DNA of 42,696 nt. It comes from Candidatus Latescibacterota bacterium (GTDB taxonomy: Bacteria; Latescibacterota; UBA2968; UBA8231). Shown here in pieces: positions 7,889-16,247 of the stretch (position 1 is its first letter; each line of letters opens with the position of its first letter). Location of the stretch: contig JAJDUT010000058.1 of assembly GCA_022826515.1 (NCBI GenBank), positions 1 through 42,696 of the forward strand. The letters are read 5' to 3'. The position numbers and the translations under genes were made by a program. Below the pieces are notes generated by a model, which did no database searches, was not told where the DNA came from, and saw only the letters and a list, made by a program, of their open reading frames with translations.

Positions 7889-8665
7889 ATGGGCAAAATC
7901 ATCGCTATCGCCAATCAAAAAGGCGGGGTGGGCAAGACCACTACGGCTGTCAACCTTGCCGCCGGTCTAGCCATTTTCGGGTACCGAACCCTACTCATCG
8001 ACTTAGACCCACAGGCCAATGCCACTAGTAGTTGCGACGCCGAACTCGGCAGCGACTATGCCTCGACCTACGAGGTCTTGATAGGCCAGCTCAGCACCTC
8101 CTCAGCGACCTTTCCCACCTATATAAAGGACCTATTCGTAGTGCCCGGGCACGTCCGCCTCGCAGGTGCCGAAGTGGAAATGGCCGCTATGGTCGGGCGC
8201 GACAAGCGGCTGGCCGAAGCGCTGGAGCCGATAAAACGACAGTACGAATTCATACTCATTGATTGCCCGCCGTCCTTGGGCTTGCTGACCATCAACGCGC
8301 TGAGCGCGGCCGATTCCGTGCTCATTCCGGTGCAGTGTGAGTACTACGCCTTAGAAGGCGTGAGCAAACTCAACGATACCATCCGCGTGGTGCGGCGCTA
8401 CCTCAATCCCGATCTCGAAATTGAGGGCGTTTTACTTACCCTGTACGACAACCGCTTGCAGCTTTGTCGCCACGTGGCCCAAGAAGTGCGCAACCACTTC
8501 GGCGACAAGGTCTATCAGACGATCATCAGCCGCAACATTAGCTTGGCCGAGGCCCCGGGTTTTAGCCAGCCCATCGCGCTCTACGACGCAGAATCGAGAG
8601 GCTCTAGCAACTACAGCAGCTTAGTTGCCGAAATCTGTGCCCATAGGCCCTCTGTCTTAGCTTAA
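7889..8665 (+). CDS. parA: ParA/Soj-family ATPase
   Basis: A 258-residue deviant Walker A ATPase of the ParA/MinD superfamily. [14 protein letters not shown] lies at about 11-24, followed by the Walker A' segment [12 protein letters not shown] and [15 protein letters not shown], and the family block [15 protein letters not shown]. Such proteins bind DNA as ATP dimers and drive chromosome or cargo segregation together with ParB. No parB and no obvious parS site lies beside it, so this may be an orphan used for positioning another cargo, or the parB may be elsewhere. There is no Shine-Dalgarno before the ATG. The gene follows a long leader and is trailed 102 bp later by a sigma54 activator on the same strand. 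Confidence 0.9.
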   Translation: MGKIIAIANQKGGVGKTTTAVNLAAGLAIFGYRTLLIDLDPQANATSSCDAELGSDYASTYEVLIGQLSTSSATFPTYIKDLFVVPGHVRLAGAEVEMAAMVGRDKRLAEALEPIKRQYEFILIDCPPSLGLLTINALSAADSVLIPVQCEYYALEGVSKLNDTIRVVRRYLNPDLEIEGVLLTLYDNRLQLCRHVAQEVRNHFGDKVYQTIISRNISLAEAPGFSQPIALYDAESRGSSNYSSLVAEICAHRPSVLA

Positions 8666-8696
8666 TCCCCCATCTACATTTCTATATTGTTTTTTC

Positions 8697-8724
8697 TTGA
8701 CAATCGTTTGCACTGACATATTAT
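8697..8724 (+). promoter_or_regulatory. Sigma70-type promoter of the sigma54-activator gene
   Basis: A consensus -35 TTGACA (8697-8702), a 16-bp spacer and a -10 TATTAT (8719-8724, 5 of 6). TGCACT occurs at 8709-8714 and again at 8726-8731. No terminator is visible between parA and this promoter, so read-through from parA is also possible. Confidence 0.6.
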
Positions 8725-8748
8725 ATGCACTTTTGCATTAAATATCCA
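8716..8748 (+). repeat. Promoter/leader block B, counterpart of 7624-7664
   Basis: It begins in the -10 region and continues through TATATGCACTTTTGCATTA and AATATCCA, ending 3 bp before the Shine-Dalgarno. It contains a perfect ATGCA-N4-TGCAT inverted repeat (8725-8738) just downstream of the -10, where a repressor would block initiation. Confidence 0.6.
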
Positions 8749-8767
8749 AAAGGAAGGAAGGTTGCCT

Positions 8768-9796
8768 GTGTATTCTTGTACGTCTGCGAACTCGGACGCG
8801 GCTACGCGAGTAGGCGCGTCCTCCCCCCGCTCTGCCGACCATCCCGAATTTATCACCCAAAACACCCAAGTCCGCCGCCTGCTAGCCCAAGCCGACCGGG
8901 TCGCTGAGTCCCCAGCGACCGTGCTCCTCACCGGAGAAAGCGGCACCGGCAAAGAAGTGTTGGCGCGGCGTTTACACGGGCGCAGCCCAAGGCGCAGAGC
9001 CTCGTTTGTGCGACTCAACTGCGCCGCGCTGCCCGAAGGCGTCTTGGAGAGTGAGTTGTTCGGGCACGAGAAAGGAGCCTTTACGGGTGCGGTCCGCCAG
9101 CACTTAGGCCGCTTTGAACTAGCCGATCGCGGGACCTTGTTTCTCGACGAGATTGGCGCAGCGGATATGCGCGTGCAACTGCGCCTGTTGCGCGTCCTGC
9201 AAGAACGCGAGTTCGAGCGCGTCGGAGGCGCTGAAACCTTGCGGGTAGATGTGCGGGTCATCGCCGCCACCAACGTCGATTTGCGGGAAGAGGTCCGCAA
9301 AAGAACCTTCCGCGAGGATCTCTTCTACCGGCTCAACGTCGTACCGCTCAAGCTGCCGCCGCTGCGCCAGCGCAAGGGAGACATTCCCCTACTAGTCGAA
9401 CACTTTATCCGCCGATTGGCGGCGCAAAACGGGTGCAAAATTCGCGGGATTGAGGCCGCGGCCTTAAACCACTTCTTGGCCTATCCATGGCCGGGCAATG
9501 TGCGACAGTTGGCAAACGCGCTTGAGCGCATGGTCCTCCTCGCAAGCGACAGCTTGTTGCGGGAAGAAGACGTGCCCGAAGAGATCATCTACTGGCAGGA
9601 CGAAGAAGAGCCCGATCTAAGCCAGCGCGATTTTAAGGAAGCGCGGAACTCGTTTGAGCGGCACTTCCTCTGCGAGGCTCTGCACCGACATCGCGGGGTA
9701 ATTTCGCAAGTAGCCGAAGACGTGGGCCTGTCGCGCAAGAGCCTGTACGCAAAGCTAGAACACCTCGACATCGACTACCAACACTACCGCACCTAG
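8768..9796 (+). CDS. Sigma54-dependent transcriptional activator without receiver domain
   Basis: A 342-residue NtrC-type bacterial enhancer-binding protein. The AAA+ domain has Walker A GESGTGKE (56-63), the sigma54-contacting loop GAFTGA (103-108), Walker B GTLFLDEIG and the arginine-finger region FREDLFYRLNV. A C-terminal Fis-type helix-turn-helix (ISQVAEDVGLSRKSLYAKL) follows. Only about 25 poorly conserved residues precede the AAA+ domain, so there is no receiver, GAF or PAS domain; in this respect it resembles PspF. It should open sigma54 promoters, with activity set by expression or by a partner protein. GTG at 8768 is chosen because AGGAAGGAAGG (8751-8761) lies 6 nt before it. TTG at 8762 would abut the Shine-Dalgarno. 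The stop is 1 bp from the convergent TPR gene. Confidence 0.88.
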   Translation: MYSCTSANSDAATRVGASSPRSADHPEFITQNTQVRRLLAQADRVAESPATVLLTGESGTGKEVLARRLHGRSPRRRASFVRLNCAALPEGVLESELFGHEKGAFTGAVRQHLGRFELADRGTLFLDEIGAADMRVQLRLLRVLQEREFERVGGAETLRVDVRVIAATNVDLREEVRKRTFREDLFYRLNVVPLKLPPLRQRKGDIPLLVEHFIRRLAAQNGCKIRGIEAAALNHFLAYPWPGNVRQLANALERMVLLASDSLLREEDVPEEIIYWQDEEEPDLSQRDFKEARNSFERHFLCEALHRHRGVISQVAEDVGLSRKSLYAKLEHLDIDYQHYRT

Positions 9797-9797
9797 C

Positions 9798-10856
9798 TCA
9801 CAGGCGCGTGGCGAGTGCACGGTGGAATTTCGCCATCTGGCCTTCGAGATAGGCCCGGTGCTCGCCAGCGGTCGGCTCGAGCGCGAGGGCTTGGCGCATA
9901 ATGGCCATTGCGTGGGCATGCCGCCCCAACAGGTGCAGCAATTCCGCATAGGTATCCAGATAGACCGAGCTTTCCGCGTCGAGCTTGACCGCACGCATCG
10001 ACAGATTTAGGGCATAGCTAAGGCGCAGGCCCTCTTCTGCATAGGTCCAAGCCAAGTTGTTGAGGATCAGAGGATCGTCTGGAGCACCGGCCAAGGCGCG
10101 CTCGTAGTATTCAATAGCGCCGTCGGGCCGCTCGCGCTCGTAGTAGATGCGGGCGATATCAACCGCCCTAACGACCCCGGCCGTCAGCGCTTGATCAAAA
10201 GTGCGAGCGGCCCGTTCCGCAAGCCCTTGGCGGAGCTGGCAATCTCCCAAGGCGAGGACGAGTTGCTGGTCATCGGGTTGAATGCGCACGGCCTCGGCGA
10301 GCGTGACTTCGGCCTCGGCGAATCGCCTCTCGGCAATCAAAACGCGGCCGAGTTCAACGTGGGCGAAGAGGTAGTGCTCGTCGAGTCGGGTGGCTTGGCG
10401 CAGCGCTTCTACGGCTGCGTCGGGCCGCTCTTGACGGGCGTGGAGCCAGCCCTCGGTTGCCCACAGCGACGCACTCTCCCCGTAGTCTGCGCGCAATTGC
10501 GCGAGGAGTTTTTCGGTTTGGGCGAAGCGCTCCTCTTTTTCGCAAATGTCGCGCAAAGCCCTGTACAGGTCGTCGTTGTCCGGTGCCAAGGCAACGGCTT
10601 GGCCGATCAACTCTAGGGCGGCATCCACTTCGTCTAGGCCCAGCCGGGCGAGGGCGGCGATGAGCAGCAAGCGGTCATCCGGCCCGTCTTGGCGAATGGC
10701 CCGGCGGGTTTCGGCCAAGGCTTGGTCGTAGAGGCCGTCGCGCAAATAGGCGTGCGCTAGCTGAGCGTGTCCGGCTCGATAGGCACCGCATTGTGGATTA
10801 CTGATGACGAACGCGCCGAGCAGGGCGCAGCAAACGGCCTGTCTAGCAAGGCGCAT
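9798..10856 (-). CDS. Exported TPR-repeat protein
   Basis: A 352-residue protein with a hydrophobic N-terminus (about 7-20) resembling a signal peptide, although no good lipobox precedes C23. The rest consists of tetratricopeptide repeats, for example AHAYLRDGLYDQALAETRRAI (about 35-55), DEHYLFAHVELGRVLIAERRFAEAE and NLAWTYAEEGLRLSYALNL. TPRs are protein-interaction scaffolds. Its ATG directly follows the rodA stop (TGAATG), so it is the last gene of the cell-elongation operon. An envelope-assembly scaffold role is inferred from this position. Confidence 0.8.
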   Translation of the reverse strand: MRLARQAVCCALLGAFVISNPQCGAYRAGHAQLAHAYLRDGLYDQALAETRRAIRQDGPDDRLLLIAALARLGLDEVDAALELIGQAVALAPDNDDLYRALRDICEKEERFAQTEKLLAQLRADYGESASLWATEGWLHARQERPDAAVEALRQATRLDEHYLFAHVELGRVLIAERRFAEAEVTLAEAVRIQPDDQQLVLALGDCQLRQGLAERAARTFDQALTAGVVRAVDIARIYYERERPDGAIEYYERALAGAPDDPLILNNLAWTYAEEGLRLSYALNLSMRAVKLDAESSVYLDTYAELLHLLGRHAHAMAIMRQALALEPTAGEHRAYLEGQMAKFHRALATRL

Positions 10857-12095
10857 TCAGAACTCGTGGCGGTAGGTGCCGATGTGGAGGAGTAAGCCGA
10901 TAGCGAGGAGGTTGGACAGCAGCGAAGAGCCTCCCGAGCTGAGAAAGGGCAGCGGTAGGCCGGTGATAGGCATGACGCCGATGGTCATGCCAACGTTGAT
11001 AAACACATGAAAGGTCAGCATCGCAGCCAAGCCGAGGCCTGTTAGGCCGTAAAAGGCATTATTGGCCATGGAGGCGATGTGCAGTGCCCGATAGATTAAA
11101 AAAAAGAACAGGCCCAGCACGATCAGGGCCATGACAAACCCCCCCTCCTCGGCGATGACCGAGAAGATGAAATCGGTATGAGCCGCCGGCAGGAACTGGT
11201 GCTTAGTCTGCGTGCCTTCTAGCAGGCCCTTACCCGTCAGCCCTCCAGAGCCAATGGCGATCTTGGATTGGATGATGTTCCACCCGTCTCCGAGCGGATC
11301 GCTGGCTGGATCGAAGAAAGTCATAATGCGGGCCTTCTGGTATGGACGCAGAAAATTCTCCAAAAAGTACACCATGAGCAAACCCGCCGAGATGTTGACG
11401 ACGGCCATGGAAATGGTCAGCCAGAGCCGGCGCATAAAACGGTGAATCAAGAAGGTGCTGCCGATGATAAAGATAGCAAAGACGTACGGAGTACCCCATT
11501 GCCACAGTAGATTTAAGGAACATAAGACACTGATGAGCGGTGAGATGACGAGGAAGATCAAGAATTTGCGCATCCCCGCCCAATAAAGCATGGGGAAAAA
11601 CGGCGCACCAAAAGAAATCGCGGTCCCCAAGTCGGGCTGGCGCACAATCAAGGCGATCGGCACCAATACGAGGAACAAGGCTCCGAGAAAGCCTTCGATG
11701 GAGTTGATGCGTTCGGTGTTGCGATCGCTCAGGTAGCGCGCTAGCGCTATGATGGTGGCGATCTTGGTCAGTTCTGAAGGCTGCAAAATCACCGGCCCCA
11801 AGCGCAACCAACGAGTAGCGTCGCCCGTACCCCACATCAACACCGCGACTAAGCTCACAAGGCTGACCAGGTACAGCAGATACGCCACGCTGTAAATGAC
11901 CTTTTCCGGGATATAGACGATGGCTATGGCCACGGCAAAAGCCAAAAACGCGAATTGGCCCTGCTTAATCCAAGCGTTCTGCACCGCGATAGAGTCGTTG
12001 TGATACGTAGCACTGTAGATCGCGATGATACCGATTAGTACAGTCGCCAAAGTCGCAATCAGGAGCGGGACATCGAGCCGGCGGAGCAGACGCAT
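10857..12095 (-). CDS. rodA: Rod-shape peptidoglycan polymerase RodA (SEDS family)
   Basis: A 412-residue SEDS glycosyltransferase with about ten transmembrane helices, which polymerises lipid II during side-wall elongation with PBP2. Family blocks are visible: ATRWLRLGPVILQPSELTKI, RQPDLGTAISF, GGLTGKGLLEGTQTKHQFLPAAHTDFIFSVIAEEGG, and the C-terminal TIGVMPITGLPLPFLSSGGSS (shortened here to its conserved core). It starts 3 nt after the mrdA stop, the classical mrdA-mrdB order. A long extracytoplasmic loop carries the conserved Asp in the HTDF region. Confidence 0.95.
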   Translation of the reverse strand: MRLLRRLDVPLLIATLATVLIGIIAIYSATYHNDSIAVQNAWIKQGQFAFLAFAVAIAIVYIPEKVIYSVAYLLYLVSLVSLVAVLMWGTGDATRWLRLGPVILQPSELTKIATIIALARYLSDRNTERINSIEGFLGALFLVLVPIALIVRQPDLGTAISFGAPFFPMLYWAGMRKFLIFLVISPLISVLCSLNLLWQWGTPYVFAIFIIGSTFLIHRFMRRLWLTISMAVVNISAGLLMVYFLENFLRPYQKARIMTFFDPASDPLGDGWNIIQSKIAIGSGGLTGKGLLEGTQTKHQFLPAAHTDFIFSVIAEEGGFVMALIVLGLFFFLIYRALHIASMANNAFYGLTGLGLAAMLTFHVFINVGMTIGVMPITGLPLPFLSSGGSSLLSNLLAIGLLLHIGTYRHEF

Positions 12096-12098
12096 GAG

Positions 12099-13871
12099 CT
12101 AAAGCATTCCCTGGTTGATCAACAGGGTGTCCGCCTCGGCTGCTTCTGGCGCAATGATGCCCTCTTGAATGCAAAAGGCTTTGACGACCTCGCGCACAAC
12201 CGGGCCGACGCGCGCCCCGCCGCTGCCCCCCCCTTCGACCACCGCCGCGATGGCAATGGCGGGTTTCTCGTACGGAGCAAAGGCCACCATCCAAGCGTCA
12301 TCGTCCGGCCTAGGCACTTGCGCAGTACCCGTCTTGGCCGCAATCGAGACGCCCTCAAGCCGCGCTCGGCGACCGGTACCGGTATCGCTGGCCACCACCC
12401 GGCGCATGGCTTTTCTCACGATGCTGAGGGTCCGCGACGAAATGCCGTCAATGCGTTGGCGGCGAGGAGGATCGCCGCTGACGTATGGCGTGACCAAATA
12501 ACCGCCGTTGGCAATAGCGGCCACGTAGCGGGCCATCTGCATGGGCGTGACCAATAAAGAACCTTGACCAATGGAGAGGTTGATCAGGTGGCCAAAGGAC
12601 CAGCCGCCGCGCTCCTTGTAGTACTGGCGCGAGGGCAGGAGACCAGCAGCTTCCCCGGGATAGGTGATCCCGGTCGGCTGGCCGAAGCCTAATTTGGCCC
12701 CGTACTTGTGCCACGTTTCAATGCTCATCAACCGGGCCAAATGGTAGAAGTACACATTACAGGAGACCGCGATCGCCCCTGGCAGGGTCAGACTACCGTG
12801 GCCTGTTCGCTTGTGGCAGCGAAACGTACTCCTACCCACCCGCAGTGCACCATAGCAAGGCTCAAACAGGCTCAGCGTATCGGTAACGCCCGTTTCAAGT
12901 GCGGCTATGGCACTGACCATCTTGAACGTCGAGCCAGGTGGATAATGCCCTTGCAAGGCGCGGTTGAGTAGCACCGTCTCGCTCTGCAACACCCGCTGCC
13001 GATCCTTTTGAGCTTGGAACGACACGAAAATGTTGGGATCAAAGGTCGGCTTGCTAACCAAAGCCAGCACGGCCCCAGTGCGCGGGTCAAGGGCGACCAG
13101 CGCACTAGCAAAACCATCGGGCAGGGCGCGCTCGGCCGCTAGCTGCACTTCTAAGTCAAGGGTCAGGTGCAGAGGAGTGCCAGGCACGGGAAGCCGATCG
13201 CGCTCTGGAAACTCTCGGCCCGTGCGTCCGGTCGCATCAATCTCGACGTACATCATGCCGTCGCGGCCGCGCAGGCTGTTTTCGTACACCTTCTCAAGCC
13301 CGGTCTTGCCGATAAAATCGCCGAGCACGTAGGCGTTTTCATTGTTCCCTTGCAGATCCTGGTCACGGATGATGCCGATATAGCCGAGCAAATGAGCGGC
13401 GGCCGTACCGTAGGGATAGTGGCGCTGGGTCTCGATTTCAATGTCGAGCAGGGGCCAATCCGCTTTGAGTCGCTCTTCTACGATCGATACCGTGCGAAAA
13501 TCAACATCGCGCTTGAGGCGGATGGTGCGGTATTTGCGACTGTATTCGCCGTCTAGTTCTATATCCCCGATGGCCCTTGTAAACGCAGCGGTGGTAGCCT
13601 CAAAGTCCTTGCGCGTGGTGCGTTCTAACGCGACAGTGTAAAACGGTCGGGTGCGGGCCAATATGCGTCCATCGCGGTCGTAGATCAGTCCGCGAGGGGC
13701 TTTGACGCGCCGCTGAGCAATGCGATTTTCCTCGGACTCGCGAGCGTAGTCGGCCGAGGTGACGACTTGCAAATAGAACAGACGCAGGAGCAAAATCGCG
13801 AACAGCAAGATGACGGGCGCGAGGAGGAGTTTGAGGGACGGGCGCTCATCTTGTGGCAGTGGATGTTGCAT
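12099..13871 (-). CDS. mrdA: Penicillin-binding protein 2 (elongasome transpeptidase)
   Basis: A 590-residue class B PBP that cross-links peptidoglycan in the elongasome. A single N-terminal membrane anchor (about 15-33) is followed by the dimerisation/pedestal region (RGLIYDRDGRILA) and the transpeptidase domain with all three motifs: STFK (S314, K317), SCN (370-372) and KTGTA (513-517). A TTG at 13877 could also start translation, overlapping mreD by TTGA. The ATG at 13871 sits 2 nt after the mreD stop and is preferred. Order mreD-mrdA-rodA is typical of rod-shape operons. Confidence 0.95.
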   Translation of the reverse strand: MQHPLPQDERPSLKLLLAPVILLFAILLLRLFYLQVVTSADYARESEENRIAQRRVKAPRGLIYDRDGRILARTRPFYTVALERTTRKDFEATTAAFTRAIGDIELDGEYSRKYRTIRLKRDVDFRTVSIVEERLKADWPLLDIEIETQRHYPYGTAAAHLLGYIGIIRDQDLQGNNENAYVLGDFIGKTGLEKVYENSLRGRDGMMYVEIDATGRTGREFPERDRLPVPGTPLHLTLDLEVQLAAERALPDGFASALVALDPRTGAVLALVSKPTFDPNIFVSFQAQKDRQRVLQSETVLLNRALQGHYPPGSTFKMVSAIAALETGVTDTLSLFEPCYGALRVGRSTFRCHKRTGHGSLTLPGAIAVSCNVYFYHLARLMSIETWHKYGAKLGFGQPTGITYPGEAAGLLPSRQYYKERGGWSFGHLINLSIGQGSLLVTPMQMARYVAAIANGGYLVTPYVSGDPPRRQRIDGISSRTLSIVRKAMRRVVASDTGTGRRARLEGVSIAAKTGTAQVPRPDDDAWMVAFAPYEKPAIAIAAVVEGGGSGGARVGPVVREVVKAFCIQEGIIAPEAAEADTLLINQGML

Positions 13872-13873
13872 AA

Positions 13874-14341
13874 TCAAGCGGGAAAGAGATAGCGTTTGAT
13901 GAGTAAGCCGATTAAGAAAACCGCACTTATCAGGCCCGTGTACACAGCGCGGCCCAAGATCTTGACCACCTCAAAGGGCACATCAGCGCCGACACATACA
14001 TAATAGATAAGATCATGGACGATCACAGCACCGAAAATCAGCGCGGCCTGCACTTGAATGCTGTCGGAGATCATGTGAGTATGACTGTAGCCAAAGCTCG
14101 CGCCGATGAGCGACTTGGCGAGCGCATTGACCCCGAGGTAGGCGGGCATATAGAGGTCTTGGAAGATGCCAAGCCCCAGCCCCATATAGGCCCCGACCAC
14201 CGGCCCGCTGCGCAGCGCGACAAAACTCAGTGCCACAATCAATAGATCGGGTTTGATCGACCCTATCTTGATAGAATCAACCCAAGTAGTTTGCAGGACG
14301 AAGGCCAGTGCTAACAAGAGAATATGGCGGGCCGCACTCAT
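13874..14341 (-). CDS. mreD: Rod-shape-determining protein MreD
   Basis: A 155-residue membrane protein with about five helices and the MreD pattern: SIKPDLLIVALSFVALRSGPVVGAYMG (core shown as KPDLLIV...GPVVGA), GLGIFQDLY and a final LFPA-type end. It acts with MreB, MreC, RodA and PBP2 in elongation. The ATG at 14341 has GAGGTGAT directly upstream, which decides the start over a longer in-frame option at 14428 inside mltD. Neither mreB nor mreC is present next to it in this window. Confidence 0.88.
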   Translation of the reverse strand: MSAARHILLLALAFVLQTTWVDSIKIGSIKPDLLIVALSFVALRSGPVVGAYMGLGLGIFQDLYMPAYLGVNALAKSLIGASFGYSHTHMISDSIQVQAALIFGAVIVHDLIYYVCVGADVPFEVVKILGRAVYTGLISAVFLIGLLIKRYLFPA

Positions 14342-14342
14342 A

Positions 14343-16241
14343 TCACCTCGGGATTTGTAAGGTCGTGCCCGCCAGCAGCGTCTCCGAGAGGTCGATGTTG
14401 TTCTGGTGGGCAATAGCACTGGGATCAAGGCCGAATTTGCGGGCGATGCTGTTTAGCGTATCGCCCGTGACTACGGTGTAAAACTGCGTTTGTTCGTTGG
14501 CCACGGTTAGCTGTTGACCGGGTTTAATCCGTTCGGTTTCAAGACCGTTCCAAGCCTGCAAGTCGGCGACGCTGACTGCAAATCGCCGGGCCAACTCCCA
14601 CAGCGTATCGCCCGGCTGCACCGTGTACATTTCGCCGCCTTTCAGCACCGCTCGGGCACTAGGCTGCGGTCGCATCACCAATTCCTGACCGGGTTTGATC
14701 CGTGCGGTTTCAAGACCGTTCCAAGCCTGCAAGTCGGCGACGCTGACTGCAAATCGCCGGGCTAACTCCCACAGCGTATCGCCCGACTGCACCGTGTACA
14801 TTTCGCCGCCTTTCAAGGCTCTTCCTTGCTTAGCCCTCGGAGCGGCCGAGATCGGGATATAGAGCACCTGCCGCGGCCGGATGACATTGGGGTTTCTCAG
14901 GCTATTGGCCGCGGCAATGACTCGCGTAGAAACGCCAAAGGTCTGGGCGATGCCAGAGATCGTGTCGCCGCGTTGCACCTGATATTGATGGACCGCTACG
15001 CCCGGCGAGACCGGCAAGCTAGCGTACTGGTTGAGCAAAATTTGGCCCTTGCCCGGCGGCACCTTCAAAACATAAGGCGGGCGCCTCCCCGGCGGCGTGA
15101 TGTCTTGGCGCAACTCGGGATTGAGGTCGTGTAACACCTGACGTTCGATGCCCAAAAGCTGAGCCGCCGCTTTCAGATCGACATACTGCCAATTTTTGGG
15201 CAGTTCAACCGCCTCGTACGCAAAGGCTGGCTCTTCGGCTTGGGGTTCAAAACCAAAAAGCTGGGGATCTTTGGCAATGACGGCCGCGGCCATAAAGAGC
15301 GGCACGTAGTTTTTCGTTTCGCGAGGTAGGTCGAGTTGCCAGTAGTCTTTGGTGCCGGAGCGGGCAATGGTCCGGCGGACTCGTCCTGGCCCGGCGTTGT
15401 ACGCGGCTAGGGCCAAGCGCCAGTCGCCGAACTCCTCCTTGAGTTTTTCTAGGTACCGGACAGCAGCCTCGGTCGCCTTGATCGGGTCGCGCCGCTCGTC
15501 GATCCAGTGGGTGCGTTTGAGACCCATCATGCGGCCGGTGTGCGCCATAAACTGCCACAACCCCACCGCTCGCGACCGCGAATAGGCCCTTGGATTGAGA
15601 CCGCTTTCGATAACCGCTAGGTAGAAAAGGTCCTTGGGCATCCCTTCGCGCTGGAGAATATCGGTAATCAGCGTGCGATAGCGCCCGGTGCGCTGCAACC
15701 AAATGGCAAAGGTCTTGCGACCTCGCGTCTGAAAGAATTGGAGACTGGCGACGACGCGGTCATTGGCGTCGATGGGCATGTCGCAGCGGCGACCGAGCTG
15801 CTGGATGAGGACCAACGGTTCGGCGTCGGCTGGCAGGGTCTCGATTTTTTCTTTGGATAGTCCTTCGAGCAGAAGGGGTAAATGACTGTCGGGGGGAAGG
15901 TGCTCCAAGTGCGGCAACAAGCTGAGGTATGCCTGCTCAATATCTAAACCGAGGCGCGTGGCCTGCGTGGTATCGACCAGCGCATCGTGCTCGTCGAGGC
16001 TGGCGAGAATGCCGATGGCCGAGTCGAGGGCCGCTTGCGCCCGTTGAGTCTGACCGAGCGCGTGGCTTTCAATAGCGAACAGCAAGTGCCAGCGAACAGC
16101 GCGTAGATCGGCCGTATCTGGCGGGGGATCCTCAACAGACACGACAGGGACCGCCCCATCGTCGAAGACCATCGGTCCGGTGCTTTTGCCATGAGCACAG
16201 GCCATGAGCAGCAATGCGATGACACAGCAGCACAAGCGCAT
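14343..16241 (-). CDS. mltD: MltD-like lytic murein transglycosylase lipoprotein with four LysM domains
   Basis: A 632-residue peptidoglycan lyase that cleaves MurNAc-GlcNAc bonds to 1,6-anhydro products. A lipoprotein signal ends at C15 (LLMAC). An alpha-helical region (45-180) precedes the SLT domain (about 185-325) with catalytic E212 in AVIESGLNP, GLWQFM and AAYNAGPGR. Four LysM modules follow at about 420-464, 482-524, 539-581 and 588-631. Modules 2 and 3 are almost identical because of a recent DNA duplication. E. coli MltD has two LysM domains, so this one is longer. It lies between the SPOR gene and mreD; the start has GGAG at 9-nt spacing. Outer-membrane anchoring is inferred. Confidence 0.93.
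   Translation of the reverse strand: MRLCCCVIALLLMACAHGKSTGPMVFDDGAVPVVSVEDPPPDTADLRAVRWHLLFAIESHALGQTQRAQAALDSAIGILASLDEHDALVDTTQATRLGLDIEQAYLSLLPHLEHLPPDSHLPLLLEGLSKEKIETLPADAEPLVLIQQLGRRCDMPIDANDRVVASLQFFQTRGRKTFAIWLQRTGRYRTLITDILQREGMPKDLFYLAVIESGLNPRAYSRSRAVGLWQFMAHTGRMMGLKRTHWIDERRDPIKATEAAVRYLEKLKEEFGDWRLALAAYNAGPGRVRRTIARSGTKDYWQLDLPRETKNYVPLFMAAAVIAKDPQLFGFEPQAEEPAFAYEAVELPKNWQYVDLKAAAQLLGIERQVLHDLNPELRQDITPPGRRPPYVLKVPPGKGQILLNQYASLPVSPGVAVHQYQVQRGDTISGIAQTFGVSTRVIAAANSLRNPNVIRPRQVLYIPISAAPRAKQGRALKGGEMYTVQSGDTLWELARRFAVSVADLQAWNGLETARIKPGQELVMRPQPSARAVLKGGEMYTVQPGDTLWELARRFAVSVADLQAWNGLETERIKPGQQLTVANEQTQFYTVVTGDTLNSIARKFGLDPSAIAHQNNIDLSETLLAGTTLQIPR
14515..14815. repeat. Tandem duplication of a 171-bp LysM unit inside mltD
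   Basis: Segments 14515-14644 and 14686-14815 are 130 bp long, offset by exactly 171 bp (57 codons), and differ at about four positions (about 97% identity). They encode LysM modules 3 and 2. The 41-bp linkers between copies are less similar. The in-frame, near-identical copies mark a recent duplication or gene conversion. Confidence 0.9.
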
Positions 16242-16247
16242 GGCGCG

